Below are positions 19,063-25,828 of a stretch of DNA of 29,840 bases, in pieces. A program made the position numbers and the translations under genes. Source of the stretch: a virus; IMG/VR virus record IMGVR_UViG_3300050821_005222, positions 1-29,840 of that record. The stretch is one strand, 5' to 3'. Under the pieces are notes generated by a model. It was not told the origin of the DNA. It ran no database searches and saw nothing but the letters and a program-made list of their open reading frames with translations. Position 1 is the first letter of the stretch; each line of letters begins with the position of its first letter.

Positions 19063-19632
19063 ATGGACCCGCGCTTGAACGACGTGAAGTACCGCCATGC
19101 CAAGCGGAGACCCTCTCCGCTGATCGTGGCGATTGAGCAGTCGCTGACCGGCGAGAAGGTGAACTTCTGCCCGCTCGGTTGCGAGATCGCGCATCTCGAC
19201 ATGGTCGGCTACTGCCGGCACCTGATCGGCTTCACGAATGCCAAGTTCGGGCCGAACGATCTGATGCCCGGTTCGACGCCTGGCGCGTTGATCTTCAAGG
19301 GCGGCGAAGGCAAAGGCTATGAGCCGATGGTGCGGCGTCGGGGCCGCCGTGTGGTGCAGGTCGATCTTCAGTGTCCCGACTGCAAGCTGGTGCTCACCAG
19401 GGCCGATGCCCTGAAGGCGATCAAGCAACTGGCCAAGGAGAATGAGGAAACTGAAGACTTTGAGGAAGACGCCTTGAGTTGCCCCGAGTGCGGGCAGGAG
19501 TCGCTCTTGGTGCCGTATCTGTTGCCGCTGCAGAAGGGCGATATCCTCATCGAGATCACCGACAGCTACCGCGTGTACCGAGCCGTGGAGAAAGCGGCCC
19601 CGAAGAAACTGGAAACGGCGAAAGCGTCCTGA
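19063..19632 (+). CDS. Zinc-ribbon protein in the capsid module, 189 aa
   Basis: ATG 19063 follows AAAGAG. An N-terminal basic region and a first Cys/His group (FCPLGCEIAHLDMVGYCRH, about residues 36-53) precede two CxxC knuckles, CPDC (about 103-106) and CPEC (about 142-145), separated by a helical acidic segment. The last 40 residues carry a beta unit and a basic tail. Position between capsid and lectin-like virion gene suggests a head or connector component with structural zinc. No family is recognised. Confidence 0.7.
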   Translation: MDPRLNDVKYRHAKRRPSPLIVAIEQSLTGEKVNFCPLGCEIAHLDMVGYCRHLIGFTNAKFGPNDLMPGSTPGALIFKGGEGKGYEPMVRRRGRRVVQVDLQCPDCKLVLTRADALKAIKQLAKENEETEDFEEDALSCPECGQESLLVPYLLPLQKGDILIEITDSYRVYRAVEKAAPKKLETAKAS

Positions 19633-19650
19633 GCAGGTTAAAGGGAGCCT
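19631..19650 (+). repeat. 20-bp direct repeat in structural-gene leader (copy 2)
   Basis: This is identical to 17971-17990. It carries the AAAGGGAG ribosome-binding site for the gene starting at 19655. The same leader in front of the capsid and this gene suggests duplication or shared control. Confidence 0.85.
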
Positions 19651-19654
19651 CCCG

Positions 19655-20683
19655 ATGTCCGTTAAAACCGTTGAGTACTTGGCCAATGCTCCGACCTCGT
19701 CGGCTGCGGCCACGCCGAACACCGAGCGCGGTCCCAGCGAGATCATCTGGGGAGCGCCCGGCTCGTACAACGCCTGGCCGCCGGACTTCTACCAGGAGCC
19801 GCGCCTGGGGCTCTACTTCTTCGACGACTTCAACAACATCGGCGGCTTCCCCGCCGCCGCCACGGCCGCCTCACTGTCCATCGGCAACTGGTCCCTGTAC
19901 GCCGGCTCGAACGCTGGCCCGCTGACCGATGCCGCCATTGTCGGCGGCGTCATTCAGTTTGTGCCGTCCTCGGGGACAGTTTCGACCGGGGCCTCGAATA
20001 CGCAGGTAACGCTCAACTCCCAGATCGGCGCTTACCAGATCATCACGAACTCCTCCGGCAACAGCGCCCTCCAGGGCCGGCTTGCCTTCGAGGCTCGTGT
20101 GGCCTTGACCTCCGTTACCTCGGGCCAGCGAGACGCCTTCATTGGCCTGGCCGACCAGGGGGCTCCCAGCTCGAACAACCCGTTCACGGTGGTCTCGGCC
20201 GGCAGCTCCCAGATGCTGACCACCACGCGCAATCTGATCGGCTTCTACAACGCCGACTCGGGGCGTGGGCAGGATTGGGCGTTTGTCTTCCAACTCGCGT
20301 CGACGGCGCCGGTCTTCTCGGCCGGCTTGCAGTCGCTCGTCTCGACCGTGCTCGGCTCGGCCATCGGCGCCGGCACCTACTACAAGCTCGGCTTCGTGTA
20401 TGACCCGTTTGCGCCGACGCTCATTGTGGCCACCGCTGGGCAGGGGCAGACGGTTGGCGCGATCGCCAGGGCCATGATTAAGGTCTACGTGAACGGGGTG
20501 CAGTGCGCGACGTTCCTGACGCAGACGCAGAACATTTTGACGGCCTCATTCCCGACCGGCATCATGGGGCCGTGCATCTCCTTCGCCAACGTGTCGAACT
20601 CCGGCACCTCGAACAGCGCCACGAACCTTGCCGGTTTGATGAACGTGGATTGGGTTCGCGTGGCGCAGAATCTGATCGCCTAA
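19655..20683 (+). CDS. Virion protein with lectin-like beta-sandwich, 342 aa
   Basis: After a disordered start the sequence GLYFFDDFNNIGG and the following Gly/Ser/Thr-rich beta-strands (IGNWSLYAGSN, GRLAFEARVALTSVTSGQRDAFIGLADQG, YYKLGFVYDPF, IKVYVNGVQCATF) match the pattern of a concanavalin A-like jelly roll. These are used by phages for head fibres or decoration. It ends MNVDWVRVAQNLIA, as is common for this type. ATG 19655 lies behind the 20-bp leader repeat. The role in binding glycans is inference. Confidence 0.75.
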   Translation: MSVKTVEYLANAPTSSAAATPNTERGPSEIIWGAPGSYNAWPPDFYQEPRLGLYFFDDFNNIGGFPAAATAASLSIGNWSLYAGSNAGPLTDAAIVGGVIQFVPSSGTVSTGASNTQVTLNSQIGAYQIITNSSGNSALQGRLAFEARVALTSVTSGQRDAFIGLADQGAPSSNNPFTVVSAGSSQMLTTTRNLIGFYNADSGRGQDWAFVFQLASTAPVFSAGLQSLVSTVLGSAIGAGTYYKLGFVYDPFAPTLIVATAGQGQTVGAIARAMIKVYVNGVQCATFLTQTQNILTASFPTGIMGPCISFANVSNSGTSNSATNLAGLMNVDWVRVAQNLIA

Positions 20684-20695
20684 AAGGAGGCTCCG

Positions 20696-20977
20696 TTGAT
20701 TAAGCCAACAATCGGAAGAGTCGTTTGGTTCTACAAGTTCTGGGCTGGACAGGGTCACAAAGGGCCGCTGGCCGCAATCGTGACGGCAGTGCATAGCGAT
20801 ACGTGCGTAAGCCTCTGCGCATTCGGCGAGAGCGGGCAGTCGTTCGGCGAAACCAGTGTCCGCTTGAGACAGCCTGAAGACGACGTTCCCCAAATGAATT
20901 ACTGCGAGTGGATGCCGTATCAAGTCGGCCAGGCGGCAAAGACTGAGCAACTCGAAAAGAAACTCGCCGCCAAGTAA
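20696..20977 (+). CDS. Small conserved phage protein, 93 aa (TTG start)
   Basis: TTG 20696 has AAAGGAGG six bases upstream, which decides the start. The core GRVVWFYKFWAGQGHKGPLAAIVTAVHSDTCVSLCAFGESG resembles a family of small beta-barrel phage proteins of unknown function that I have seen in neck regions. It is paralogous to the gene at 23016-23231 (shared AxV-x2-VHSD-x-C-x-SL-x2-F). The last 20 residues are charged. Confidence 0.7.
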   Translation: MIKPTIGRVVWFYKFWAGQGHKGPLAAIVTAVHSDTCVSLCAFGESGQSFGETSVRLRQPEDDVPQMNYCEWMPYQVGQAAKTEQLEKKLAAK

Positions 20978-20988
20978 AGGAGTCCGCA

Positions 20989-21807
20989 GTGCAGCAGGTT
21001 GCCGAAGCAGTCAAGCCTGAAGCCAACGGCCAGCGTCAGGGCTTGGTCCCAGCCAAAACCAAAGTGATCGCTCTCCTCACGCCGACCCTGGGGATGGTGT
21101 CGATTCACTGGTGCGTGGCCATGCAGAATCTGATCTGGCCCATGAACATCGGCCGCGGCTTCATCCCGGCAATGGACCAGGTCGGCAACGAAGTTGGCGA
21201 GATGCGGAACAAACTCGTTGCCCTCTCTCTGGAGCAGGCCGAGAAAAGCAACAACGACCTCGAAGGCATCCTCTGGGTCGATGATGATGTCATTGTCAGC
21301 AAGCTTGCTCTGCTCCAACTCGTCTCCCACGACCGCGACATTGCAGCCGGCGTCTACTTCTGCAAGGGCGATCTCGGCGAACCGTTGATCTTCGCGGGTG
21401 GCCAGGCAGGGACGATGAAGTTCCGGCCGGATGAGACCTTTGAAGCCTGGGGCTGGGCTCAGGGACTGTCCTATGTGCGAGCCGAAGTCTACAAGCGCAT
21501 GGTGGAGGACCTGGACCTGGGCAAGGACAAGTACGGCAATCCGCAGTGGTACAAGAAGCCGGACTTCGGCATCAATGAGATCACGGGGCAGATGACGATT
21601 GGCGGCACGGAGGACTTCCACTTCTTCGCCAACGCCAACAAACTCGGCTACCGCTGTTTGGTGGACTGCTCGAAGCATGCCTTCGGCTGGCACTATGACC
21701 ATCGCGTGCATGCGGCTTATCCAAGAAAGCAATGGGAACAGTTCATCAGGCGAGAGCCGGTGGTGTGGCCGAAGACGGGATCTCGCCCGGAGGTGATATG
21801 GGACTGA
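20989..21807 (+). CDS. GT-A type glycosyltransferase, 272 aa (GTG start)
   Basis: It probably transfers a sugar from a nucleotide donor onto a virion or host-surface acceptor. The frame shows a nucleotide-sugar fold start (TKVIALLTPTLG), a metal-binding DxD (ILWVDDDV, D98-D100), a later acidic pair E208/D209 in GTEDFHFF and a C-terminal WHYDHRV. This is the layout of GT-A family-2-like enzymes. GTG 20989 follows AAAGGAG. The neighbouring SAM-methyltransferase suggests joint modification of glycans on a virion component, which is inference. Confidence 0.75.
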   Translation: MQQVAEAVKPEANGQRQGLVPAKTKVIALLTPTLGMVSIHWCVAMQNLIWPMNIGRGFIPAMDQVGNEVGEMRNKLVALSLEQAEKSNNDLEGILWVDDDVIVSKLALLQLVSHDRDIAAGVYFCKGDLGEPLIFAGGQAGTMKFRPDETFEAWGWAQGLSYVRAEVYKRMVEDLDLGKDKYGNPQWYKKPDFGINEITGQMTIGGTEDFHFFANANKLGYRCLVDCSKHAFGWHYDHRVHAAYPRKQWEQFIRREPVVWPKTGSRPEVIWD

Positions 21808-21823
21808 AAGGGTGCGTGTGACC

Positions 21824-22159
21824 ATGGAATCCTACTGGATTGAAGGGAAGATTCTGTGGGTGAATGGCACTGCTGTGCCGCAGGGCACTACTGTTTTTTG
21901 CTGCATTCGTTGCTCCCTTGATGGTGGACAAACTTGGCCTTGGAATGAAGCTACCACCTTCGGGACGGTATACGACGATCAGGGAAATTTTGGCTGCAAC
22001 GTGATGCAGCTCCCGAGCAACGCTTTGACCGGAGTTGCTTACTGCTACGGCATGGATGGCGGGATTATTGTGGGGAATGGCGAGGTGCCGAATGCTGCTC
22101 CAGGAACGACCATCCTAAACCTTGTCACGGCCAAGCCGCCTGCAAGCGGTGGCCAGTAA
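21824..22159 (+). CDS. Hypothetical beta-rich protein, 111 aa
   Basis: The start is ATG 21824 with AAAGGG eleven bases upstream. GTG 21818, at closer spacing, is an alternative. The sequence is rich in Gly, Trp and Cys with beta-like units (GTTVFCCIRCSLDGGQTWPWNEATTFGTVYD). It looks like a small extracellular-type beta domain, perhaps a virion accessory or carbohydrate-contacting module. No family is recognised. It sits between the glycosyltransferase and the methyltransferase. Confidence 0.6.
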   Translation: MESYWIEGKILWVNGTAVPQGTTVFCCIRCSLDGGQTWPWNEATTFGTVYDDQGNFGCNVMQLPSNALTGVAYCYGMDGGIIVGNGEVPNAAPGTTILNLVTAKPPASGGQ

Positions 22160-22170
22160 AAGGGAATGGT

Positions 22171-22872
22171 ATGGCACTGAAACTCCTCCTACATGCTGGC
22201 TGCGGCTCAAAGCTGAACAAGCCGCCTTACGAGTTCGGCGCGTACAAGGAAGTGCGGCTCGACTGCAACAAGATGCTGCAGCCGGATATCGTCGCCTCCA
22301 TCGTCGCCATGCCCATGATCGACGATGCCAGCTACGACGCCATCTTCGCCTCGCATGTGCTGGAGCATCTGTACGCGCACGAGGTGTCCATGGCCCTGTC
22401 CGAGTTTGCCCGCGTTCTGAAGCCGGGCGGCAAGATACTCGTCCAAGTGCCGGACCTGCAGGCGATCGGCGGGCGACTGGCGCTCGACCAGGCCGACCAT
22501 GTGCTCTACATGAGCGCTGCCGGCGCGATCACGGCCCTGGACGTTCTCTATGGGCACCAGGCTTCCGTGGGCGGTGGCAACCTCTTCATGTCGCACAAGA
22601 CCGGCTTCACGAGTTCGGTCATGAAAAATGCGTTGCAGGCGGTCGGCTTCACGAAAGTTGAGATTGACCGGGACAAGTTTGAAATCAAAGCACGAGCACT
22701 CAAACCGGAGATAGTCGATGAGCAAAAAGAAGAAGGAGCCGAAAACACCGCACCCTCACGAGAAGATTCCCGAAGTGGTGCAGACGTTGGAGGAGCGGGT
22801 AACGGCCATCGAGAAGTTCCTGAACGAGCACTTCGGGAGACCGGGGTGCCCTGTGCCTCCGCAGGAGGATGA
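22171..22872 (+). CDS. SAM-dependent class I methyltransferase, 233 aa
   Basis: Motif I is LHAGCGSK (residues 7-14) with acidic D31 after it. DAIFASHVLEHL (57-68) and LKPGGKILVQVPD (83-95) are typical of the Methyltransf_11-type fold. The substrate is unknown and could be a glycan, given the neighbouring glycosyltransferase. From about residue 183 the frame overlaps the next gene in another frame and turns into Ala/Gly/Arg/Ser-rich sequence that does not resemble a fold. The natural end may have been near residue 180, with the stop lost. RBS AAAGGG. Confidence 0.75.
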   Translation: MALKLLLHAGCGSKLNKPPYEFGAYKEVRLDCNKMLQPDIVASIVAMPMIDDASYDAIFASHVLEHLYAHEVSMALSEFARVLKPGGKILVQVPDLQAIGGRLALDQADHVLYMSAAGAITALDVLYGHQASVGGGNLFMSHKTGFTSSVMKNALQAVGFTKVEIDRDKFEIKARALKPEIVDEQKEEGAENTAPSREDSRSGADVGGAGNGHREVPERALRETGVPCASAGG

Positions 22873-22912
22873 GGAATGCCCGCCCGATCCGAAGCCCAGC
22901 GAAGATACCTGA
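22718..22912 (+). CDS. Small helical protein, 64 aa, overlapping the methyltransferase
   Basis: ATG 22718 follows GGAG and lies inside the methyltransferase 3' end, in another frame, for 155 bases. The product has a lysine-rich start (MSKKKKEPK), a helical middle (VVQTLEERVTAIEKFLNEHF) and a Pro/Cys/Asp tail (CPVPPQEDEECPPDPKPSEDT). The composition favours this frame as the true one in the overlap. No family is recognised. Confidence 0.65.
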   Translation: MSKKKKEPKTPHPHEKIPEVVQTLEERVTAIEKFLNEHFGRPGCPVPPQEDEECPPDPKPSEDT

Positions 22913-23016
22913 ACTGGCGGTTCGGGCATAACTGGACCGTCAAGCACCATTTCAACAACAAAGGGAAGCTTCCTGCCCGAGTCGGCAAGAAGCCCAAACG
23001 AAAGCGAGGCAAGTAA
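22876..23016 (+). CDS. Small basic protein, 46 aa
   Basis: ATG 22876 has AGGAGG seven bases upstream. The sequence MPARSEAQRRYLNWRFGHN followed by WTVKHHFNNKGKLPARVGKK is of a type I recall as a short conserved basic protein in many phage structural regions. About one third is Lys or Arg, and the tail is almost all basic. It may bind nucleic acid or coat the genome. The stop overlaps the next ATG (TAATG). Confidence 0.7.
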   Translation: MPARSEAQRRYLNWRFGHNWTVKHHFNNKGKLPARVGKKPKRKRGK

Positions 23017-23231
23017 TGGCTCATCAGGACAAGACGCTGCTTGGAGACCGCGTGCTGTACTTCCGCAAGGGCAACCCGAGCGGGCATGTGGCCTTTGTCT
23101 ACCAGGTGCACTCAGACCATTGCGCGAGCTTGGTCTTTTACTGCCCAGTGACGCATTCTTGGAAGGAAGCTACCAGCATCACCTTTGGCAAGAACGACAC
23201 TGCGGATTACTTTGTCAACCCGGAAGGCTGA
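23016..23231 (+). CDS. Paralogue of the 20696 gene, 71 aa
   Basis: ATG 23016 overlaps the previous stop. The sequence shares the A-x-V-x2-VHSD-x-C-x-SL-x2-F core with the 93-aa protein at 20696-20977, but is shorter at the C-terminus. It is a small beta-rich phage protein of unknown function. Two copies in one module suggest a duplicated binding partner or a subunit that assembles in more than one place. Confidence 0.65.
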   Translation: MAHQDKTLLGDRVLYFRKGNPSGHVAFVYQVHSDHCASLVFYCPVTHSWKEATSITFGKNDTADYFVNPEG

Positions 23232-23245
23232 AAGCGAGGTCGATA

Positions 23246-23533
23246 ATGGCCAAGAAGAAAAAGAGCGGCTTCGGCATGGACGGGGAATACCACATGCCGA
23301 GCAAGCACCACAAGGGCGACGGCGCCCACATGGGCGTGTCGGCTCATCATGCGCATCCGCACCGGGGGCCGCACGGCATGAAGGACGGGGCCAAACACTA
23401 CAACCAGGACCGGGCTCAGGATGAGCCGAACGAACACCTGACGCTCGACGGCCACACCTTCGGCATGGACGGGGATTACGACGGGCCGGGGCCGAGTCAC
23501 CACCTTGGTAACAACCAGTGTCACGAGGACTAG
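23246..23533 (+). CDS. His-rich protein with internal repeat, 95 aa
   Basis: Translation from ATG 23246 begins MAKKKKSGFGMDGEY. Fifteen of 95 residues are histidine, many in pairs or in H-x-H. The heptapeptide FGMDG(E/D)Y occurs twice, at residues 9-15 and 72-78, flanking the His-rich middle. The composition suggests metal binding or a flexible virion component. Its stop (TAG) overlaps the stop of the HNH gene on the other strand as CTAG. Confidence 0.6.
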   Translation: MAKKKKSGFGMDGEYHMPSKHHKGDGAHMGVSAHHAHPHRGPHGMKDGAKHYNQDRAQDEPNEHLTLDGHTFGMDGDYDGPGPSHHLGNNQCHED

Positions 23534-24018
23534 CGCTCGCATCGGTGGCGATGTCGGTGTGAGACATGTACCGAAAGAGCTTGTTCGACTGGCCACCCGA
23601 GTTTGTTAATCCGGTCGGATAGGCGGTAGCGAGGGATGCCTAGGTCCTTTGCCCAGTCTGTAAGGCACTGAGTTTTGCCATTGAAGGTAATGAGATGATT
23701 ACGGCGACTATTACGAGCTTGTTCCGTCGATGTGGCCCAGCGGCAGTTGCCGGGCTCATAGGAGCCATCTTTATTTGGATAGCGGTCGATGGAATGGCGT
23801 CTTGTGGGAGGCTCGCCCATGTCGGCAAGGAAGTTGATGAAGCCCCCATTGCCAATCCAGCGTTCACAGACTCTGATGCCTCGTCCTCCCCAAATGTGGT
23901 ATTGCCGCAGGCGAGGGTTCGTGCATCGCTGAATCATCATGCGCCAGATGTTATAGACGCGACGGCGTTTGCCGGGGTGTGTGCTGGCGTATCCATGCCG
24001 GCTGTAAGTTGTGGCCAT
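23530..24018 (-). CDS. HNH endonuclease with C-terminal helix-turn-helix, 162 aa
   Basis: ATG 24018 gives the start; a TTG at 24039 is less likely. The HNH core is RRHSIDRYP (H75, D78) and EPGNCRWAT (N91), as in free-standing phage HNH nucleases. The C-terminal LTDWAKDLGIPRYRLSDRINKLG (118-141) is a DNA-binding helix-turn-helix, in line with homing-type enzymes that nick or cut an intron-less target. It is on the opposite strand to all surrounding genes and shares its stop with the 23246 gene. A mobile insertion is likely. Confidence 0.85.
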   Translation of the reverse strand: MATTYSRHGYASTHPGKRRRVYNIWRMMIQRCTNPRLRQYHIWGGRGIRVCERWIGNGGFINFLADMGEPPTRRHSIDRYPNKDGSYEPGNCRWATSTEQARNSRRNHLITFNGKTQCLTDWAKDLGIPRYRLSDRINKLGWPVEQALSVHVSHRHRHRCER

Positions 24019-24029
24019 GCGGTAATTGT

Positions 24030-24185
24030 ATGACAGCAACTAGCCTCGGCATCTGGGTCGTCGAGGTCTGGAAACGGGCCGAATTCTTGGCTCGCACGGT
24101 GTTCGACGATGAGACGCTGGCCAAGAACTATGCCAGCAACGCAGCCATGCGAGGCTGTCAAGCTTACTGGTGGAAGTTGGACTGA
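24030..24185 (+). CDS. Small protein, 51 aa
   Basis: ATG 24030 lies 12 bases beyond the start of the divergent HNH gene. The sequence has a helical middle (IWVVEVWKRAEFLARTVFDDETLAKNYASNA) and an aromatic end. The stop overlaps the adaptor start (TGATG). No clear ribosome-binding site is seen, which fits a region disturbed by insertion of the HNH gene. Confidence 0.5.
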   Translation: MTATSLGIWVVEVWKRAEFLARTVFDDETLAKNYASNAAMRGCQAYWWKLD

Positions 24186-24985
24186 TGGAAAGTTCACTCT
24201 CAGCCGCGTATGTCGATCTCCAAGGGGACGTGTCGTTCTTCCTTGGCTATGGTCGCGGTCCCACCAACGCGGCCGGGCAACCAACCGGCGATCCTACCCT
24301 CACCACCCAGCAGCAGCAGTCGGTTGACCGCTGCGTCAAGGGCGGGCTGCGGCGCTTCTACTTCTGCGGCTACGACTGGTCCTTCCTGAAGCCGACCGCC
24401 ACGGTGGACCTTCCTGTCAACGCTCAAACGATTCCCCTGCCTGACGACTTCGGAGGCTTCGAGGGGCAGCTTTCCCTGTTCTCGACGGTATCACAAATCT
24501 GGTGGCCGATTGACCTCATCAGCGAGGGCAAGATCCGCCAGATGTACTCGGCCATCTCCGGGGCCAGCGGTCGGCCTCTGTTCGCTTCCCTGCAGCCGCT
24601 CAAGGGGACCGGGCCGACCCAGGGGCAGCGCTGGCAACTGTTCATGTTCCCCCAGGCCGACGCCGATTACACGCTCCAGTTCCAGTATTACATCCTGCCC
24701 GATTACCTCTCGGGCGCGTTCCCCTATGCCTACGGCGGAGCGCAGCATTCCGAGACGCTGCTGGCGGCCTGCAAGGCAGTGGCCGAACTGGAACTCGACG
24801 ACATGATGGGGCCGCAGGAGCAGAACTGGCAGACGATGCTGGCAAAGTCCATGGACATCGACCGCCGCAGCAAGCCGCAGAACCTCGGCTACAACCGCGA
24901 CCAGTCGGATTGGCACCACCGGGGCCCGTGGCGGCCTGACCTGCACGGCTACAGCCCGATTCACATTAACGGAGTGCTCTACTAA
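24185..24985 (+). CDS. Head-tail adaptor (podovirus-type neck) protein, 266 aa
   Basis: It probably forms the ring joining portal and tail. Support: SVDRCVKGGLRRFYFCGYDWSFLKP, TIPLPDDFGGFEGQL and the downstream QAD-Y-LQFQYYILPD segment followed by a helical end. These match the adaptor proteins (T7 gp11 or P22 gp4-like) of short-tailed phages as I remember them. ATG 24185 overlaps the previous stop. It is followed by tail-associated small proteins. Confidence 0.75.
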   Translation: MESSLSAAYVDLQGDVSFFLGYGRGPTNAAGQPTGDPTLTTQQQQSVDRCVKGGLRRFYFCGYDWSFLKPTATVDLPVNAQTIPLPDDFGGFEGQLSLFSTVSQIWWPIDLISEGKIRQMYSAISGASGRPLFASLQPLKGTGPTQGQRWQLFMFPQADADYTLQFQYYILPDYLSGAFPYAYGGAQHSETLLAACKAVAELELDDMMGPQEQNWQTMLAKSMDIDRRSKPQNLGYNRDQSDWHHRGPWRPDLHGYSPIHINGVLY

Positions 24986-25431
24986 TGAACGCACGCGCAT
25001 TACGGCGGTTTGAATTGGCGCTGCCGAACGACCCCTACATCATCAACACCACGACATTCCAACTCGCCAGTGACCAACACGAATGGCGGACTGGGCGCAT
25101 CGACGTGGCCACGACAACGATCACCTTGCCGAAAGCGAACGGCTCCGGTGCAGAAATCTGGCTGGCGACGGGCATTATCGCGGTCAGCCAGGTTATCCAA
25201 ACCAGCGGCTCGGACAAGCTTGTTGGCGTAATCGACATCGGCGCCACGGCCAGCACCAACAAGAACGTGTTTGCCGGAGCTGGTACGGCGGTCAAGGTGA
25301 CCCTGAACGGATCGACGCAGGGAGGGGCCGAAATCGGAGATCAGTTGTTCTTCACCGATTTGAAGGCGGCAGTCTGGATGGTCACCGGCTGGCTGCTCGG
25401 CTCGGGTTCCATCGTGACGCCGTTCAGTTGA
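24985..25431 (+). CDS. Beta-rich virion-associated protein, 148 aa
   Basis: ATG 24985 overlaps the adaptor stop (TAATG). After a basic start the body is Gly/Thr/Ile-rich with beta-strands (TTTITLPKANGSGAEIWLATGIIAVSQVIQ, STNKNVFAGAGTAVKVTLNGS). It resembles the small beta-structured structural proteins of phage heads or tails. No domain family is named. It ends nine bases before the next start. Confidence 0.65.
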   Translation: MNARALRRFELALPNDPYIINTTTFQLASDQHEWRTGRIDVATTTITLPKANGSGAEIWLATGIIAVSQVIQTSGSDKLVGVIDIGATASTNKNVFAGAGTAVKVTLNGSTQGGAEIGDQLFFTDLKAAVWMVTGWLLGSGSIVTPFS

Positions 25432-25439
25432 GATCGGCT

Positions 25440-25727
25440 ATGTCACGTTACCGAAAAGCGAGGAAGCAGGTTATGGCACAAGAGAATGGACAGGAGCACA
25501 TGCCGGGAGTGCAGGTGCTTTGGGACGAGAAGACGCAAAACGTCGTCTTGCGATTTGACCCCAAGGAGTTTCGCTCCTGGCCGTTCATGATCGCCGTTCT
25601 TGAAATGGCCTCCAAGGAAGCCGACAAGCAATGGCGGCTGTCCCAGATGAACGCTCTTGTGCAGCAACAGCAGGAGGCGCAGCAGGCCCAGGCGATGGTG
25701 CAGAAACTTCAGTTGGGCAAAGGATAG
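25440..25727 (+). CDS. Small protein with C-terminal coiled coil, 95 aa
   Basis: The frame starts at ATG 25440, with ATG 25473 (84 aa) as an alternative preceded by AGGAAGCAGGTT. The N-terminal half is beta-like (MPGVQVLWDEKTQNVVLRFDPKEFRSW). The C-terminal part is a long Gln/Ala-rich helix (LVQQQQEAQQAQAMVQKLQ). It is possibly a virion or tail-chaperone-type protein. No family is recognised. Confidence 0.6.
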   Translation: MSRYRKARKQVMAQENGQEHMPGVQVLWDEKTQNVVLRFDPKEFRSWPFMIAVLEMASKEADKQWRLSQMNALVQQQQEAQQAQAMVQKLQLGKG

Positions 25728-25739
25728 CCAGCGAAACGT

Positions 25740-25806
25740 GCCCCTCATCTCCGTCCTAGAGCTTCGTTCACAACCTGCGCGAGGCCGGAACTTGGGGATG
25801 AGGGGC
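25740..25806 (+). terminator. 10-bp inverted repeat in gap, possible terminator
   Basis: GCCCCTCATC (25740-25749) pairs perfectly with GATGAGGGGC (25797-25806) around a long 47-nt loop. The 3' arm is followed by TTCCTTTTAC. The 101-bp gap lies between the genes ending at 25727 and starting at 25829. The long loop makes it an unusual terminator, and it could be a cruciform or riboregulatory element. Confidence 0.4.
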
Positions 25807-25828
25807 TTCCTTTTACAAGGAGTCGGCC

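Noticed and set aside
18388-19770. 460-codon open frame on the minus strand opposite the capsid gene and its neighbour
   Set aside because: It spans the boundary of two well-supported plus-strand genes and has no motifs. Antisense shadow.
23530-24018. Group I intron around either HNH gene
   Set aside because: No interrupted gene with matching halves on both sides and no recognisable intron core. Both genes look free-standing.
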